Positions 47,360 through 62,544 are shown, counted from the first letter of the stretch. The stretch: DNA of 64,000 bases from Marisa cornuarietis (GCA_004794655.1 SMMW01000555.1:3007001-3071000); one strand, 5' to 3'. Numbers and translations are program-made. Notes: generated by a model not told the origin, from the sequence alone.

Positions 47360-50300
47360 ATGTAGGAGCCGTCGCCAAAGACCTTGCTGCTGCCACCTGT
47401 CAGCACCCACCGTCAGGTGCCGGACTAACTCCCATCCCTCTAACTCCACTTGCCGTCCTTCAGGCGTGTGCTGGATGCTTCATGTCGTGAGACGATCTCC
47501 AGAACCTGAGAACTGCATTGTTGCGCCGGTTCGCCTCTTCTCTCTCTCTCTCACACACACACACGGCAAAATCTAACCTTCTACAGCGAATTAACTCTGG
47601 TTTACTACTAAAACCACACGCCAGCTGACAATGCGTCATTCTACACTATGCTACCATTAGCATCATACTCTTTGACAGGCCAGCAGCTTAATCCCCCTCC
47701 CCCCCCCAACACCACCACAATAATACGAAAAACGCAGTCGCCTCACATGGCAGTCACGTGACATCATCCGCTGCTGGAAACAAACCAGGTTAAGCAAGAA
47801 AAGGCGGCGTGCGGCCTATCATATCCAGCGCAGAGTTCTCGGGTGCACGAGGCAATTAGGCCAAAGGTTGTCCTGCTGCACAGGGCAAGGCATGGGAGCA
47901 GAGTAGGGAAGGTGGGGGAGGGGGCCAACCGGAAGGCAGCAGGCGATGGAATCTTTCTAATCAAGCCTACGAGCGCAGGTGCTCCACAGGTGAGACTCCT
48001 CTCTTATCGGACAGGGATCACCACCGGCTCACGCCAGTGCACACTGCTCGCGCCGATCCATAGACATGGGGAGGGAGTGGGGGAACAATGTAACAGACTC
48101 GCTGTGGTGACACATGCTGACAGAAAGCCACTGCCAAAAGACAGATGATCCTGGGGATACACCTGCGGAAGCTCTTTGTATTCTAGTAACCAGCGCGATC
48201 ACTCATGTATCAGACGATCCCTTAGCCCTAGACAGGTAAGATTTACACCGTACGTGTACTTGAGTGGCTCATGTGCATACGGCGAACCCACAAGATGGTA
48301 TGGGACTGCATTTACTTTGTGGTGCGTCTATGGTCCCGCGCTGTCAGTCCGTGTGAAATGTAGCCTTGCACTCAGTTTAGCTAACGTGGTGACTAGCCTT
48401 TCTCTGAACACAAGTGGAAAGACAAGTGAGATTAGCTCCTCCCACTACTCGTATATGCTGAAAAAACACACATACACAGATGGATGTGAAGGACAAACTG
48501 TAACTAAGCGATAGCCGTCATGGTCACACCCTTTGCCCTTGTCGAGTGATTCAAACGATCACCTCTGACCCCCACCCCCCAAAAAAAACGCTTTTTACCT
48601 CCTCCCACCCTCTAGTGGGTGTGGTTTTCACCCACACATCCTCACACCCGTGCATATCTATTACATTTTTTGTCTCTGTCCCCACAATACACCTCTTTCC
48701 TCCCCACTCTCGTCCACAACTCGCTGATAATGTGAAGCTTGCTGTCACTGCGCTAGTGCATTACTGCATGTCAACACCCGGTCAGAGGTTGAAGCTCGCG
48801 ATGGTGCGGATGCCGGAGGTGCCAAAGCCAAAATAAGCGCGTGCTAACAACACCAGACACCAGTCACACGTGGTGATTTTGCTTGTTACTTTCCACCACC
48901 ACCACTGCCTCAATAATACACCCACAACGCGCATGGCCGCCTCCTAGTCACGCGTGTGCACGTGAGTGAAGTGGCATAGCCCAAGTGTGCAGGTGCGTGC
49001 GAGTCTGCCAGGTTACCAGCATTTCTGGCCGTTCTGCTAGTTAGATCTTCTTCGCAACAGCATCTGCAGATAAAACTTGTGACTGCCGTCAAGGGGAATG
49101 ATTAATGAGCTCCCAATAACAACACCTTCTAGCATTTATCGACTTCTTTTAGTGTGTGGAAACTTGGTTACATTAACTCCTTGTACCTCGAGGCAGCGTA
49201 CTTCTGCGAGTTAGCAAAATGAGGAAAAAGAGGTCATCTGCAAGGTAGTGAAAGCACGAGGTGTATGTGTGTCGGGGGTAAGGGTATTACTCCATATAGT
49301 GCGTGAGGTTATTTGCCATCCAACCACCTGTTGGCCGAACAACAAAAAATCAAAAACAAAAAAAAAACGGGGCGACGGCGCTTCCCGTTGTTATAAGCGG
49401 CCTTGACGGATGCAAACGAGTTTCTGGGGAGGAGGGAGGTCTTGTCGCTTAAACTTCATCTCATATCAACCTCGACGCCCGAACCAATCAGGTCGATTAA
49501 CCACTCGCCGTTAAGTGCAACCTGTTGGTCACGGATGACGAGGCACCAAACAAGGTCTGCTGAAACTGACCTAAGACAGCGGCTTGCACACTGATTTTGT
49601 CTGTGAGAGAGAGTGTGTGAGTGTGTATGCACGTTTGTGTTGTCAAGGCGTTTGCTCAATCTGTGCTTACAAATGCCTTTGTGCCTTTGAGAGAGGTCTG
49701 TCATACGCAAAGGGACATATTACACAGCAATGGAAGACGCTACAGAAATTCAGGCATACAGGAAACAACCTAAATCACATTTGTTCCCCTTTGCCTTGAA
49801 TCTAGAGTAACCGTTGCTTGTAAGGCCCCCGACTCGCCAAGACCGCTACCACCAGACCGTAAACATAAACCTGCTTTTGGTCCGGACAGAATACACCCTG
49901 CCTAGCCTATTCTGTCCGCTCTCATATCCTAATTTTAAAAAAAAAAAACTTTTGTGCACCCTCCCCCCTCCACACACTCCAACCCCCCCCCCCCCACAAA
50001 AATCCTTTTCCCTAACCATGCCTAATAAATCCTACGTCGTGTTCGTGCATGACATACAGGTATTAGGTACGGTCATCTACAGGCCATCTGTAAAATCATT
50101 ATGTAGAAACTTCTAGAAAACTCACATGACGGTGGCTTCATTCACAAAAAAATAAAAAACGGGTACAGACTGGGTTAAAGTCGCTATATACGGGTGGGGT
50201 CAGTGTAAGGAACATCGCTGACCCAACTGAACTTGCCAGGTGCACTACAATGATCGGCTTACTCTGGCCAGTGTGTTTGCTAGTGGAATGCGAAAAACAA

Positions 50301-53300
50301 CATCCACGTGAAAACTAACCTTTTATGAAAACAGGTGCCTGGGAAGATACAGCGACCACATAATGCGAAAGGATGTGAGGAATGCGGAAGACAAAGCTGT
50401 GAAATTCGCGAGACTTCCTTTAATAGACCAGCTGTTTGATCCTAGTTTTACACTGATTTAGGTAGTGGAGACGATAGAAATATATTCTTGTTTTTCAGCG
50501 CCTTCAATACAACCACTTATTATCAATCTGTCATGCACTTATAGATATCAAATTCACCAAATAAATTAGTTGTTGCCTGCTGTTCGTGACACCCTAAACC
50601 CCGTCACAGTGTTTCTGTCGGTCGTTTTTTTTTCAGTTTCCTTCGCCCTCGGCGTGTGTTGTATGCACGTGTTGCCTGTACTGAGCATGGCCACAACACC
50701 CAAGTATTTGCATGTTTGCAATGTATTTATATTCGCACATCTCACTGCAGTATATACACTGTTCCCAGTTCCTACAATACAGACGGGTATTGTATTGCAT
50801 CCTGTCTTACATCAGATTACCTAAACAATATCTTTGCGCAGACATGTTCTATGTTGCCTGCTAAACCTTCATGATTCTCATGATTAGCTCACGCGTAGCT
50901 CGCCACTACTGACACTGGCAATAATTGAGGGTGGATAAGGTATGATAGTAAACTGATTAGTGACAATCAGCTGTAAACGCCGACACACGACAGAAAACCT
51001 GGTTAGTCTTTGGGTTTGTCGCCATCAAACTATTACTTTTTTAATTTTGCTGCAATCTTCATGTCTGCTCGTCTACAAGCTAGTGAGAGTTGTAATAATA
51101 ATAATGTTATTTCTACGGCGCCTTTTCCATCATCAAGGCAGATGTGTTTACGCAAGAACCAACTTTTCTCGAGTAGAGGGAATGTTTTTTCACTCCTGAT
51201 TTTTTTTTAATTGTTAACACCGCAGATGGAAAGTTCCAGTTAACCATTAAGACTTTCCCCTTGCCTTTACTTATATTGTCATGTACTGAAACTGTCCAAA
51301 ATGACATATTATGTAGTAAAATTCGATGCAATGAATATTTTAAGTAGCGGTTAATACACGTTAGGGACTGGTCTGTGCAGGCTGGTGGTTTACTGGAAAC
51401 CACGTGCTTCACCCGGTTTTTGCGCGTTGAGATTTGAACAGGTGAGGTAAATCCTGATTTAGTCTCAAGATTCGCGCATCTCCTTGCGATTTCGCGTGTA
51501 AAGCATTAATAAACGATATTTAACGAGTCTTTGGAGCATGGTGCATGTCACCACTCGGTAAGGGTCTCAAGATCCTAGCTCCTGGTACTTAGCTTTCTTT
51601 GCCCTTCAACCTCCTGCCGACTTGTTTTGCCGCCCATACACGTCCTGTCTACACACAGTCTTGCCGCCAGCACTACTCGCCGGAAGAGCCCCCCAATGTT
51701 ACCCCCCATCTCCCCCTCCCTGGCGCTACTCTCCGTGCCGACTGCGGAATGGAATGCAGCAGGTACACAGCTGATGGCATCCCACCCCCTTGCCCCGCGT
51801 TTGTGTTGCATCCTCTTTTGGGGCGGGAGGTTTTCACGGGCTTCGTCATGTGCAGATGATAACCAGTACCACCGCCGCCTAGTCAGGCTGCATGTGTGCG
51901 TGCGTGCGCGTGTGTGTGTAATGTAATACAGACCAGCACACTATGGGGGTTCCGATAACTGACGATCGATTAAGAAAACTTAACCGTGTCGTTTATCCCT
52001 CTCTTCATATATAAGGATGTGTGGTGGAAAGGGGGAAGGAAAAAAACTTCTTCCGTTAAACGCTAAGCGCGCACAAAGTAGGAATGCAAACAAATGTGGT
52101 TTCAGAAAAGTCGTGTTAGTGGCCGACTCGTTCCAACGGATGGCGGTGTCGGGAGAGGGGGAAGAGAAATGTTCACCACAGCCGAACTGTCAAGTCTGCG
52201 AAGACCCCTTCTGCATTCTAGCTCACTCGTCCCCGTTTTTCGAAATTATTCTAAAGAGACTTCTTGAGTAAGCATATTACTGTCCGGGAAAATAACATGC
52301 TCTCCGCTTAGTGAACAAGTCTGTCGGCAACACCTGTTCGGTCCCTGGTTCCCGTCTCATCCACAGACAACAAAAAAGTCCCTGCGGTTCGGCGTGGAGG
52401 TGGTTTTCGTCGACAAGGACCGACACTTGAAACTCACCCGCCTGTTTGGTAGGTGCAGGGGCAGGTAGGTGTGGGGTAAGCTTGGCGGGACGGAGGTGGT
52501 GAAGGACTGCCTCCTTTATTCCCATCCCACACATCCGCTGTCGCATATTCTCCTCCTGCCTTCCAAGTCACCCACCACACGCGTGTAGTCCTCGCTACCC
52601 CACTTAATCTCTCGCTCCCACGGTCACACCTTCAGAAAAATGTCACGCGCCGGGGTCACAGACCTTTTGTTCTCGTGTGTACGGGAGGCTGTGAAACTCC
52701 AAAAGGTGAGAGCCGAAGAGTCGTTCTTTCCACGACCGAGGGCCAGAGGGTGACCGGTGGACAATGCGAGCATTCACAGAGCGACAACCAGCAACACCAC
52801 ACAGAACACAATCTAGTCTGAACAAGGAGCTGGAGAACCCAGAAAGACCTTCCAGACAGGAGTTTTTAATGCTGACTGAATGTCCCGCCCGCACGCACAC
52901 ATACAAGCATACGCACGCGCACTGGCATCAAAGCACGCAGAGACATGTGCGCTCAGGCAGTTTTACGTTCACTCGAGCAAAAATGAGTGGCGCAAACAGT
53001 TGTGATGTCACGCGGAATAATAAGTGGCAAGCTTTAGTCCCCTGTTATAACTGTGTGCCATCGCTTAATCTCGCACATCCTACACCCGTACCCTTAAAAA
53101 AAAAAAAACGTGGTAGCTGAAGTCTTATCGGTAATTATTCGAAGCTTGTCGTTTTCTCTTCGCAGGCTGACAACAACTTGTGCGTTTCCTTGTCGACATT
53201 GATTCGCAGTCCCACAGAAAAACCAGTTCCCTAAAACAATGTATTGTTACACACGATTCTTGCATTCTAGCCCCGCCTTCCTCGACCCTTTCTGTGTGCC

Positions 53301-56300
53301 ATGTGAGCACCTACCTAGTTACAGAGTGAATTTCTTATATTCCTTTTCAGCATCAGTCTAGCTTTATTCTCAGCATTCGCCCTCTGAGGGCTTGTGAGTG
53401 CAACTTGTCCCGTTGACCTGCCTGCTTAAACGCGGCCCTGCGGTCAGCCTCATCAACGGGTCAGTAGTTCTAGTAATACAATCAGCCACTAGCCGCAGGC
53501 AAGTGGCCAAAGGTTCAGCAAGAACTGGCTCTCTCATCAGCGACAGTCCTCTCCTCCTCCTCCTAATCGACACGACACTCCAAGCTCGCGCCATCAAGTG
53601 TTCTGGTCTGAGAAGGATCATAGACAGGGAGAGTGACTACATGGTCGTGTGAAGTTTTTTTGTTTTTTTTAGTCACGACGAGGCTATACTTGACGCTAAT
53701 GTCGCCAAGTCTTGGTAAGAGAGAAAAGACTTCATTTTCACCAAGTTCTGGTGAATGAGAAGAAGGGGCTGGTTGGTTGATTTAGTTTTAAATGTCAACA
53801 ACAATTTCCAGCTTGAGTAAGAAAGGGTCTTGACGCTGGAGAAGCTGCTATGCTCAAAGCAAAATCCCTCATAGCAGCCCTTACATCAAAGGGACCAGAT
53901 TTTCCCGAAGAGAACTCAGAATATTTCCTGTGAAACGCGTCGGTGAGATGAAGAAGGCGCCACAAAGCTCTCTCTCTCCTGCCACAAGTTCCCCAACCCA
54001 CCCCACTGAGATCCTCACTCATCTGAGCGGCACATCGACACCCTCATCGACCGTTAACGCCACACTGCGTGCTGTTACACGGTATTCCGTTAACATTTTT
54101 TTAAAACGATATTGGCATTTACCTGCGTGTAGTAAGATGACTGATGGCACGGCTAAGCGTGTCTGAAAGTCAACAAGGAAGTTCCACCATCGCAGTCCTC
54201 CACCCACCAACTACCACCCTCCATCCCGCCTGCGTCGCTAATTAATTGGCCAACTGACCTTTTGTGCTGCTGCGTCCTGTGGAATCGAAAACGAAACATT
54301 ACGAGTAAACAATGCACAAAGTCGTCTAGTCACCAAGTAACACAATTACACTGAATGCATTATTGTTATCTTTGACTGCGCTCGAGCCGCACCATGTGCA
54401 GGGGGTAGTTTTGTTGAGCGGAGGAGGAGGAGTGAAAATACGACAGGGGCTGAGATGCTCTCGCTGTCTATTTCTATCGGGGGCAGAAGACAAACGAAGC
54501 TTTTAAGTCCCGTGTACACAGCACAGCCGTCATAAAAAGCAAGACGACTGCCAGGTCGACAGCAACGAGCATGTATCGTGGCTGGCACAAAAACAATAAT
54601 TTACCATCTGCGAGAGAAAAAAAATTATGTCTGCGGACGCATGCCACAATGTGCCAAAGACTGCGCTGTGTTGCAGGCTTCGGAGAACTACGCGTACCGA
54701 GGCGGGCGAGGGTCACACGGCACGCGATAGTAAGAACACAATCACGTAATGAAGTGCCTGTGTTCAACGGACGTAACCCACTTCCAACAGCAACCGACCA
54801 AACAACGACCTGCGTGCCTTGCCCAGCCCAGAGAAAACCGAGAAAATCCCACCCTCCACCGTCCAGCTTCACATTGATTTTCCTCTTCCTGTTCCTGACA
54901 TTTATAATATCAACAAGTCATTCAACATCAAAGACATCAAAGAAGCATATCCTTCCTACATAATACGGTAATGAAACCAATACATTCGACTTATCATTCT
55001 TCTTGTGATTACTGCGATACTGGCTTGTATACAAAGAAACACTCTAGTAACATTGTTAAATAATCTGTACAGCGGGGGACGGGATGAGTGTGTGTGTGTG
55101 TCAAGGGACCGCAGTGTGACTGCAGCATGTGTCTTTGCTACATGTGCACGACACGACTCCTTCCTGTCGGCCAGTGCTGGCGTTGCCCTTGGCAACAACG
55201 GTGGGGCATGACTGCTTGTCACGACTAGCAGAAAATACATGCAAATACAATAAGGCTGTCATGACTGTTCCCCCCCCCAAAAAAAAAAAAACACCATCAC
55301 CACCACCCCCTCCCTTCCCATCATCCTCTTTATCCCACCACCAACAAACCGCACAGCATGCCAGCCGCCATTCTACTGCCAGCAACATCACACACCCACA
55401 GAACTGGGCGCCGAAGGGTGGGCGCACGGCAGTAGTGCTGCTTGTGCGGTTAACGCAGTGAGTGCCAGCCAGCAAAAGTGTGTGTGTGTGTGAGAGAGAG
55501 AGAGACCTGTTTAGTGTTCTCGCTTGGCGTGCGTGCAGTGCTTGTTTCCGTCTGTCAATGATGCTCTCAGTGGGGTGGCCCTAGTGACGTAAAGTGTGCC
55601 AGTCGGTCACGGCTGCCCTCTGTCACGACCACCCATGCCAAGAGGGCGCTGCCACGTTTGTCCTCATGGACCACTCCCCTTAGCGCCAGCGCCCAGCTCA
55701 GACACGCTTAACTCCTCGGACTGTGTCATGAAACTGGAGGGACTTGGTTCTGTCCTCACTGTGCACTGCCTGTATATCATAAGGAGGGACTATGTCGCCA
55801 AAAAAAAACCCCTGAACATTTTGTCATACCTTAGAAAGAGGTATACTATACCATACTAGTATTACAAAAAACAAACCAAATAAAAGCAAATATTAAAACA
55901 AATTCGCTCAAATCAGTCACGACAAGCAAAATATATAACTCTGTCTAGTCTGTTAAAGGTCTGGGTGTCAAAAACAGCTGTCATGATCGATGGCAGCGGC
56001 AGCTGAACAAGGTCAGCTACACAACATCAGCAACATATGGGGGAGGGAGGATAAGCTTGCGGCAGTACCACAAGGGAACTGGGTGCCACGTCACTTTTAC
56101 AAAGCAAGTCTGGGCCCAGTTGCACAACGCACCGGTAATTTGTAAATCGAAGTTAGCTTAATCAGTTTTAGTATGGAAACAGAGCACGCGGCCGTCGATC
56201 TTGGCAGAATCTCGGGTACACTAGAGTGCTTCTCTTTTACCAGAGCATGTGTACAGTAGTATCTCGTATGTTCCAATATTATGAGAGCTGCTTTTCGGTT

Positions 56301-56330
56301 CGTGCAGGTCTTCCCGTCCTCCACGACCCG
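47360..56330. other. Intronic sequence, no exon recognised
   Basis: Contains several poly-A/poly-C runs (49937, 49983, 53095, 55270), short CA/TG runs and no domain-bearing frame. An X-box-like pair with a 3-base spacer (GTTGCC, ctt, GGCAAC) is at 55182-55196. Confidence 0.45.
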
Positions 56331-56334
56331 CTCT

Positions 56335-56460
56335 TACACCCAAAAGTGGTCGATTGCGCAGTAGGTAAAAGCGCCTGTCAGCACTGGCTTTGTTTTCATG
56401 GTTCGGATCCCGAGTCCTACACATCTCTTTACATGCAACACCTGTTTCTACAGAGCTAAA
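56335..56460 (+). mobile_element. tRNA-headed SINE-like element in the mex3 intron
   Basis: gattgcgcagtaggtaaaag is an A-box with a pairing D-stem (GCGC with GCGC). tggttcggatcccgag is a clear B-box. The following body has acatgcaacacctgtttct, related to gacacctgt in the copies at 25570 and 62609. It may be 5'-complete but is short. Confidence 0.65.
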
Positions 56461-56469
56461 CTTCGGCTG

Positions 56470-58585
56470 TTTTCTATAGATATTTTGGATTTCCTTCACC
56501 ATGTGTGTGTGTGGTGTGCGTGTGCTTGCGATTTGTAGTAAGAAGGCATTGTTCATCATTATTGGCAGCACTGAACGTTGGCGTCCAAATATTGATTCAC
56601 TCCATTGTTTTTAGCTCTTGGCGTCGATCTCCTCTCTCCGGTCGTTTATGACTAAAATCTTCTGAATATAAAACAGCTGTTGCATGTATGAGAACCTTCT
56701 TTCGCCCCACCAATCCTTGCAAAAAGCGATGAACATCCTCAATATTCTCATCTGCTGTAAGCTCTTGCCGACGATAACCTGGCGTCTGGGCGTATGAACA
56801 CAACTCAACACTTGTCATCGTTTGTCTGGTATCGATTCGGGGGGGTCACAGTCAGACGACAGCACAACAGCAGCTTGCTCGCCCTTGACCGGCACACGTT
56901 TGGCGCCTGAAGTTGCTGCACCAGTCGCTCGTAAACAAGCGTGAAAAACGACTCAACACACATACAATGGCACTGCGCAACTTCCGCTTTTAACGACACA
57001 CGCCGTCAAGTCCTTGCACGCCGACACGACGTCGACACTAGACACAGGTGATGGTTACCTGCTAGGTCATTCTTGAACCAACAAATATAAACAAACATTC
57101 GATTAAATCTGACATACTTTTTGTTTCTACTCGACTGCTGTACACACACAAATACCTCGCTAAACGGGGTCATCGTTTATCCGGGTAGAAAGCGCGTGGC
57201 TTGGAATGGAAATATAATTAGAACGTGGACCTAATTTCTCTTTTCTCTGCGGCCGACAATTACAACCAAAATGATAAGAAGTGGACGATCATGTTCGGGA
57301 TAAAAGACCATGAAGAAACCCACTTAACACCCGTCAAGTCAGAGCAGCAAGAAAGGTAACTGCAGGTAGGAAAGACAAACGGGCAATGGGGAGACGCTAA
57401 CGACAAAATTGGGACAATGGCGGGCGAACAGCCTGCCTACTTTCTGCACGAAAAGAGGTTGGGAGCCAGACATGGTACAGAGCTCCGACACTGGAGCCCA
57501 GGCTCAAGGCGTACTCGCCTCAGACAGGGTCAAGGATACCACCAGCCACAGGCTCCGCGTGCCACAGACCCGACAGGTCAGGGGTCGGACAATGCCCCGG
57601 GTCAGTAAAGGGAGTGGTGGGAATTCCGCTCGCCCACACCTTGCTTATTTCCGGTGTTAGTTCTGTCAAAGTTTGTAATTACAAAAGAGGAGGGTGATTA
57701 TATGTTTCTGGCAGTGGGAGAAATATGATACAAGGCTTTAGCTCAACATACGATAAAGGGTTTATAGAAAGTTATAAACAGATATGATAAAAGCGCCTCA
57801 TTTGTAAAGGCCGAGTGGTACTACTATCAGCGGTGGAGCGCTGTACCGCCGTACCACAGGATGCTGGCTTGGCAGTAGGAAGCAGACACCAGCAGTCGAT
57901 TATTTCACGACACAGGAACGCTCGTTTTCGTGTAATGAGGAACATGTGGATGAACGGCTTCTCAAAGCACCAAGCGATGTAGAAAATGTGTGGTATGGGC
58001 ACTACTACAGACCCCTCGCTAGCTGCTCATTTCAACATCGACAGCACACAGCAACGACTGCCATCTTATCGCCCCAGATGACGTAATCTCGGGCTGATGG
58101 ATGCCACTCGCCTCCCGGGTAGGGCAGGAAATTTTATTAATAACCTAAGCCACAAGCTCTCGTGGAAACTGCACCGTTTCGTGCTCGTGCGAACTCCGCA
58201 GTTAAGAAAATGGGTGATAGAATTAAGAGATTAGACTATGAAAGAAAGGTTATGAAAGGTGATAGGCACGTGAATTCGATCCAATAACAGCATTTTAATC
58301 ACCCTGGCAGTCGATTCGTAAAGAAAAGCACACCAGTAGCCTGTTACAGCTTTTGAGGATTGTTAAATCAAGCGTGACTGCCGTTGCCGTGGCTGTACAG
58401 CGACACTACAGTGCCGTTTGCCTGGCACCTTTTTCTCATTCTGACACAACAATCAGCAGCCACTTCACCGAACGCCACACATTGATACGACAACCAGCAG
58501 TTACTTTCCCCTAGTGCGAGGGGAGCCTCATTTCATGCCACGAACCAATGTTAATTTTGTTCTCTGGCGGCATTACAGAGTCTCT
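56470..58585. other. Intronic sequence, no exon recognised
   Basis: No tandem repeat or recognisable frame was seen. Confidence 0.45.
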
Positions 58586-58589
58586 TCCT

Positions 58590-58665
58590 CGTTTTAAGCG
58601 CTAAGAGCATGCTCTCTGAGTGTGAATATGCGCTATACAAATCTTCACTATTATTATTATTAATG
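58590..58665 (-). repeat. Microsatellite-seeded TATA-AGCGC interspersed repeat
   Basis: On the minus strand, (AAT)n is followed by gatttgtatagcgcatattc and then gagcatgctcttagcgctt. This is the same order as at 1987 and 20971, and the best match to the presumed family head. Confidence 0.6.
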
Positions 58666-59589
58666 CACAGTAATCCTTTGTATCCAATGAAAGATGAATT
58701 ATAATTCAACACAAGGAGCCAAGTAACCAAAGTAAAGGTCGGGTGTCAAGCGGAGCATGGAGGAAGCTCGAAAAAAAAAAGCACGCGCACCAGGGATGAC
58801 ATTACGCATAACTCCCAAACTTGCGTATGCGCAGAACACATGCTATGTCTTGTGCGCACGTGCTTTGCAGTCACATTCTCGTAGTCATAAACAACCTACA
58901 GTCCTCATACTGCAAAACATAAATAAAACTGCACCGAGAATACACTTCGCTTAGGATCTGATAGTTGTAAAAACTGCGAGAACCTTCTAACACGTAAGGC
59001 CAAGGATTCCGAACTTATCGCACGAGAAGTCCACCGTCCATCCTTGCCTTTCAAACCCACCCACGTGCGCGGACACAACCCAATACAACAAAGACGGCAC
59101 ATGTCCAATACTTACAAAATCTTTCTTATTTATGTACGTGCAGTCGGTTCGCCTAAATGGCAAAACCAGCTTTTCGCATGAGTACACGCAAGGGCCACCA
59201 AGCATGCGCGTCCCCACTCATCCCCCCCCCCATTTTCACACACGCACGCACGCGCGCGTTCACACTAGCATAGCCTACTGTCGCTGCCCTGTCGCGTATC
59301 GATCACTGCACGAGGTCAGGGCACTCTGACCTCTGCTGTCACCACCCTCCTCTCTGATCCGCTTACCCCCGTCAGGCTCAGCAGCTCCCGCAAAACCGCA
59401 ACCATGGAATGGACAAGACTTCTCCAACGAGCTCGCCATCCTAACTGCTCCTACCTGCTTTCTGCTCGAATAGCAAGGCAATCCGTTCACCAGCCTTCCA
59501 ACCAGGATGGTTGCATGAGCTTCCAGATAGGGCTGGCAACGCTGACAATAAAGACCACCCCACCCGATACAATCCCTCGGTCCCTGGAG

Positions 59590-59760
59590 AGTAATAACCA
59601 CACTTTATCAAGTTACAGCTTGATTTCTTTCTTTCCTAAACCCTCAATTAGAGTCAGGAACACATTCCCACATGATGGGTAAAATGTGAGAAAGTTCGTT
59701 CCGCATCGTGGGTATCGAACCGGAGTACTTTAATCATTTCTCCTCCTCACCAAGTGCCGA
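59590..59760 (-). mobile_element. tRNA-headed SINE-like element in the mex3 intron
   Basis: On the minus strand, tactccggttcgatacccac (B-box, from about 59728 down) follows a weak A-box-like cacttggtgagg. The body then reads tctcacattttaccc, gggaatgtgttcctgactc. It is a different subfamily from the copy at 62545. Confidence 0.5.
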
Positions 59761-61215
59761 CAACAAACTTCATTATAATATTTTGTTAAATAAAGTACGT
59801 GACGTGACTGGCAATCGCGCTAAAAATAAGGTTACATTGCAGCAGGAGCATCGTCGTTAATTCTCGGTTACAGCCGAGGCGAACATGTGTGATGTGACAG
59901 CAGCGGCCACCGTGAGTGATGACAATCAGATGACATCGATACCACGAGCTGCACTACAGGTCGTCACACAGGGTCAGTCTCGACCGCCATTTTCCCAATA
60001 CTTGTCAAGAGCTCTCTTAAAAAAAAAAAATAGGCAAAGAAAATGCAGAACAGAAGGAATCAGGACATGTACAAATCTGTCGCTAAAAGCAGGTGGATGG
60101 TGCTAACAGCTCTCGCTGGACTGTTTGTTCCTTGCAGCGTCTTGATTAGTCAACTTCTATCGAGGACACGGCCCACACAATGGACCACCCGTCGACTAGA
60201 CGGTTCTTGTGACGCAGAGTAGTGCGCACCTTCTATCTCCCCCCCCCCTACTCCTCACCCTGCCCCACACCGACCTTTCCCTCGCCGCTACTGGGACCTG
60301 CAAAACAAAGGGCGACTATCCTACAGTAAAAGGCCAAAAGGTCGAGCATGGACACCAGTATCAGAGCGAGCGTTAGGTGGAAAAGCCACTCCTTCGGACA
60401 GCTCACCTGCTTTATGATATGTACCAATCCCTTTTCCCTACCCCAGGTACAGGTTCTCCCCGGAATTGACGAGGTGTGCTTTTTGCGGAAGGAAACCAAC
60501 CTGCGCATTTACGTGCTCGGCTTTTTTTTTCCTAACTCGCAATAGAAACTACCGTAATTACTTTAAAAAAAAAGCCGTTAATACTCAATTCTGGTAGTGA
60601 CACTGGCACAATGAACGAGCCCAAAGGAAGTAAAGGTAATCAAGGCTCAACAAGAACGTCTCTGAAACTCTATACGCCATCACAAGTGCGCTCAAAGGTG
60701 CACGTGCGCTCTACCTTTCTAGTCATCAACTCGCAGACCTCGCACCTGCTGGCGGAAGGCTGTTTGTCACTTTTGTCGCCAAAACCCTTCCACCGCCAGA
60801 CGGCGCAGCTGAGCGGTCGGGCAGGTCACGTGACATCTCCCAATCGTTGCATTGTAGCTTTTGTTTTGTTTTGTGGCACATGACACTCCTAATACATACC
60901 CTACTAGGAACGATGCTAGCCATCTCCTCCTACCTGTTGTTGACAAACAATGCATGCTGCTCCTTTGTTGAAGAATAACTGGAAAGATACACGGCGTGTC
61001 AACTGCTATTTCAACCTAACATTTAGCCCCCCGAGGGATGCCGGCAACGTCAAGTCCTTATAAGAGGTGCATGGTGGGTAACCTCCCCTTTCTTTAAGTA
61101 CGGGTACACCGACGGTCACAGTAATAGGTTACATCTCACCCACTCTACCCTCGTTGCCCATTCCTTGCTGTGAAGAGGCTGCACCTGCCGTTAACGTTCC
61201 ACATCCAGCGTCTTC

Positions 61216-61242
61216 CAAAAAAAAAAAAAAAAACGCGCGCGC
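61216..61242. repeat. Poly-A followed by (CG)n
   Basis: A 17-base A run is followed by cgcgcgcgcgctgg. Confidence 0.85.
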
Positions 61243-61637
61243 GCTGGCACCCAAATGACTTGAGCTCCGATGCCGAAAGCTCGCTCGCCAGACAGGTCGC
61301 CGGGTTTCCATCGAGCAATTCCTGTCGCTACCTTGACCCTCGCAGCAGGTCATGACTCACAGACCTGTGTGCGCATAATCACTTTTTCATCCCGCTGCCC
61401 TTAAACCGCTTTTCTCAGTCATGCGCTGGGTTCACGCCACAGCTGTGGATTATTACAGTATTAGTCGTACAGTAGAGAGAAAGTCGATTGATAACAATCA
61501 TCTCACACGCGAAATCAAGTGCCAAGACACACGAATATGCACGCGCTCGCGTACACAGTCACACAAATGCTATACTGCCTGCAGTCACGTGTAAGAGTCT
61601 GGGAAGGGAGAGAAAGAAGCAATGAGGTATCGGGGAG

Positions 61638-61684
61638 GGGGTAAGAGATGGGCGGAGGGGGGGTAAGAGATGGGCGGAGGGGGA
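61638..61684 (+). repeat. Two-copy tandem repeat (about 23 bp)
   Basis: gtaagagatgggcggaggg occurs twice in a row, differing in G-run length. Confidence 0.8.
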
Positions 61685-62544
61685 AAAGTGCAAATGATAC
61701 TGAGGGCAACGGCGATGAACAAAACGGCAACAGAGACAGAGACACACCGCCGTGCCTATTAATTATCTCCTCCCCTTAACAAGAGGCGGCGGCCCCTATC
61801 CTCTCACTCACTCACACCTGGTCAGGTTTTGTACAGCGGCATTGTCGGCGTCACCTTTATGGTCGCCACCAGACAGTTTAGTGAACACAGGGCGGTGAGC
61901 GACGCGACTGACAATAAACCAACCACCCAGTCGTTGCGAGCACGGAGTTGGGGTAGTAAGGTAGGGTGGAAGTCACTGTTACAAAGACACTTCCCGAGAG
62001 AAGCACTCGCAAACGCACATACACTGCAAGCAAAACAAGGAATATTGCAAGTCACCGAGTTAAAAACGCGTGTCAAAGTTCCAGTCAGGGATCTTTACAT
62101 GCCGGGCAACTCCGGCTATTCTCCTTCATATCAGAAGAGCAGGGGGCTTGGCAGTCACCTATCAATGTCAGTCGTTACATTTAGGTTACACAGCTGTAAT
62201 GGTTTAGATGCTATGCCCATTTGATTATAGACTAGCTGTATGATCAACGCATGACAAAGCTGACTGGAAGGGAGGCTAATTGTGCATCAACCGTCCATGA
62301 GATTTGTTGCGGACACTGTTATACTCGGCTGCCCGCGAGAACTCATTTCCTGTTGGCAGGGGTGGGTGGGCGGGGAGTAAGGTTAGCTGGTTTCGTACGC
62401 TGAGATGTAAGAGCGAGGCAAATGGCCGGCGAAAGTACACAGTCCCGTGAGTGCTTGAGGGAGGGTCCTGAGTGAAAGAGCAGATGGGAGCTGTTTTGGC
62501 GGGAAAGTCTTCCATCACGAGGTTGTTTCGCCATATTAGGAAAG

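Noticed and set aside
56335..56460. Possible functional tRNA gene
   Set aside because: A- and B-box segments are present but no acceptor stem or full cloverleaf pairs; it fits a SINE head better.
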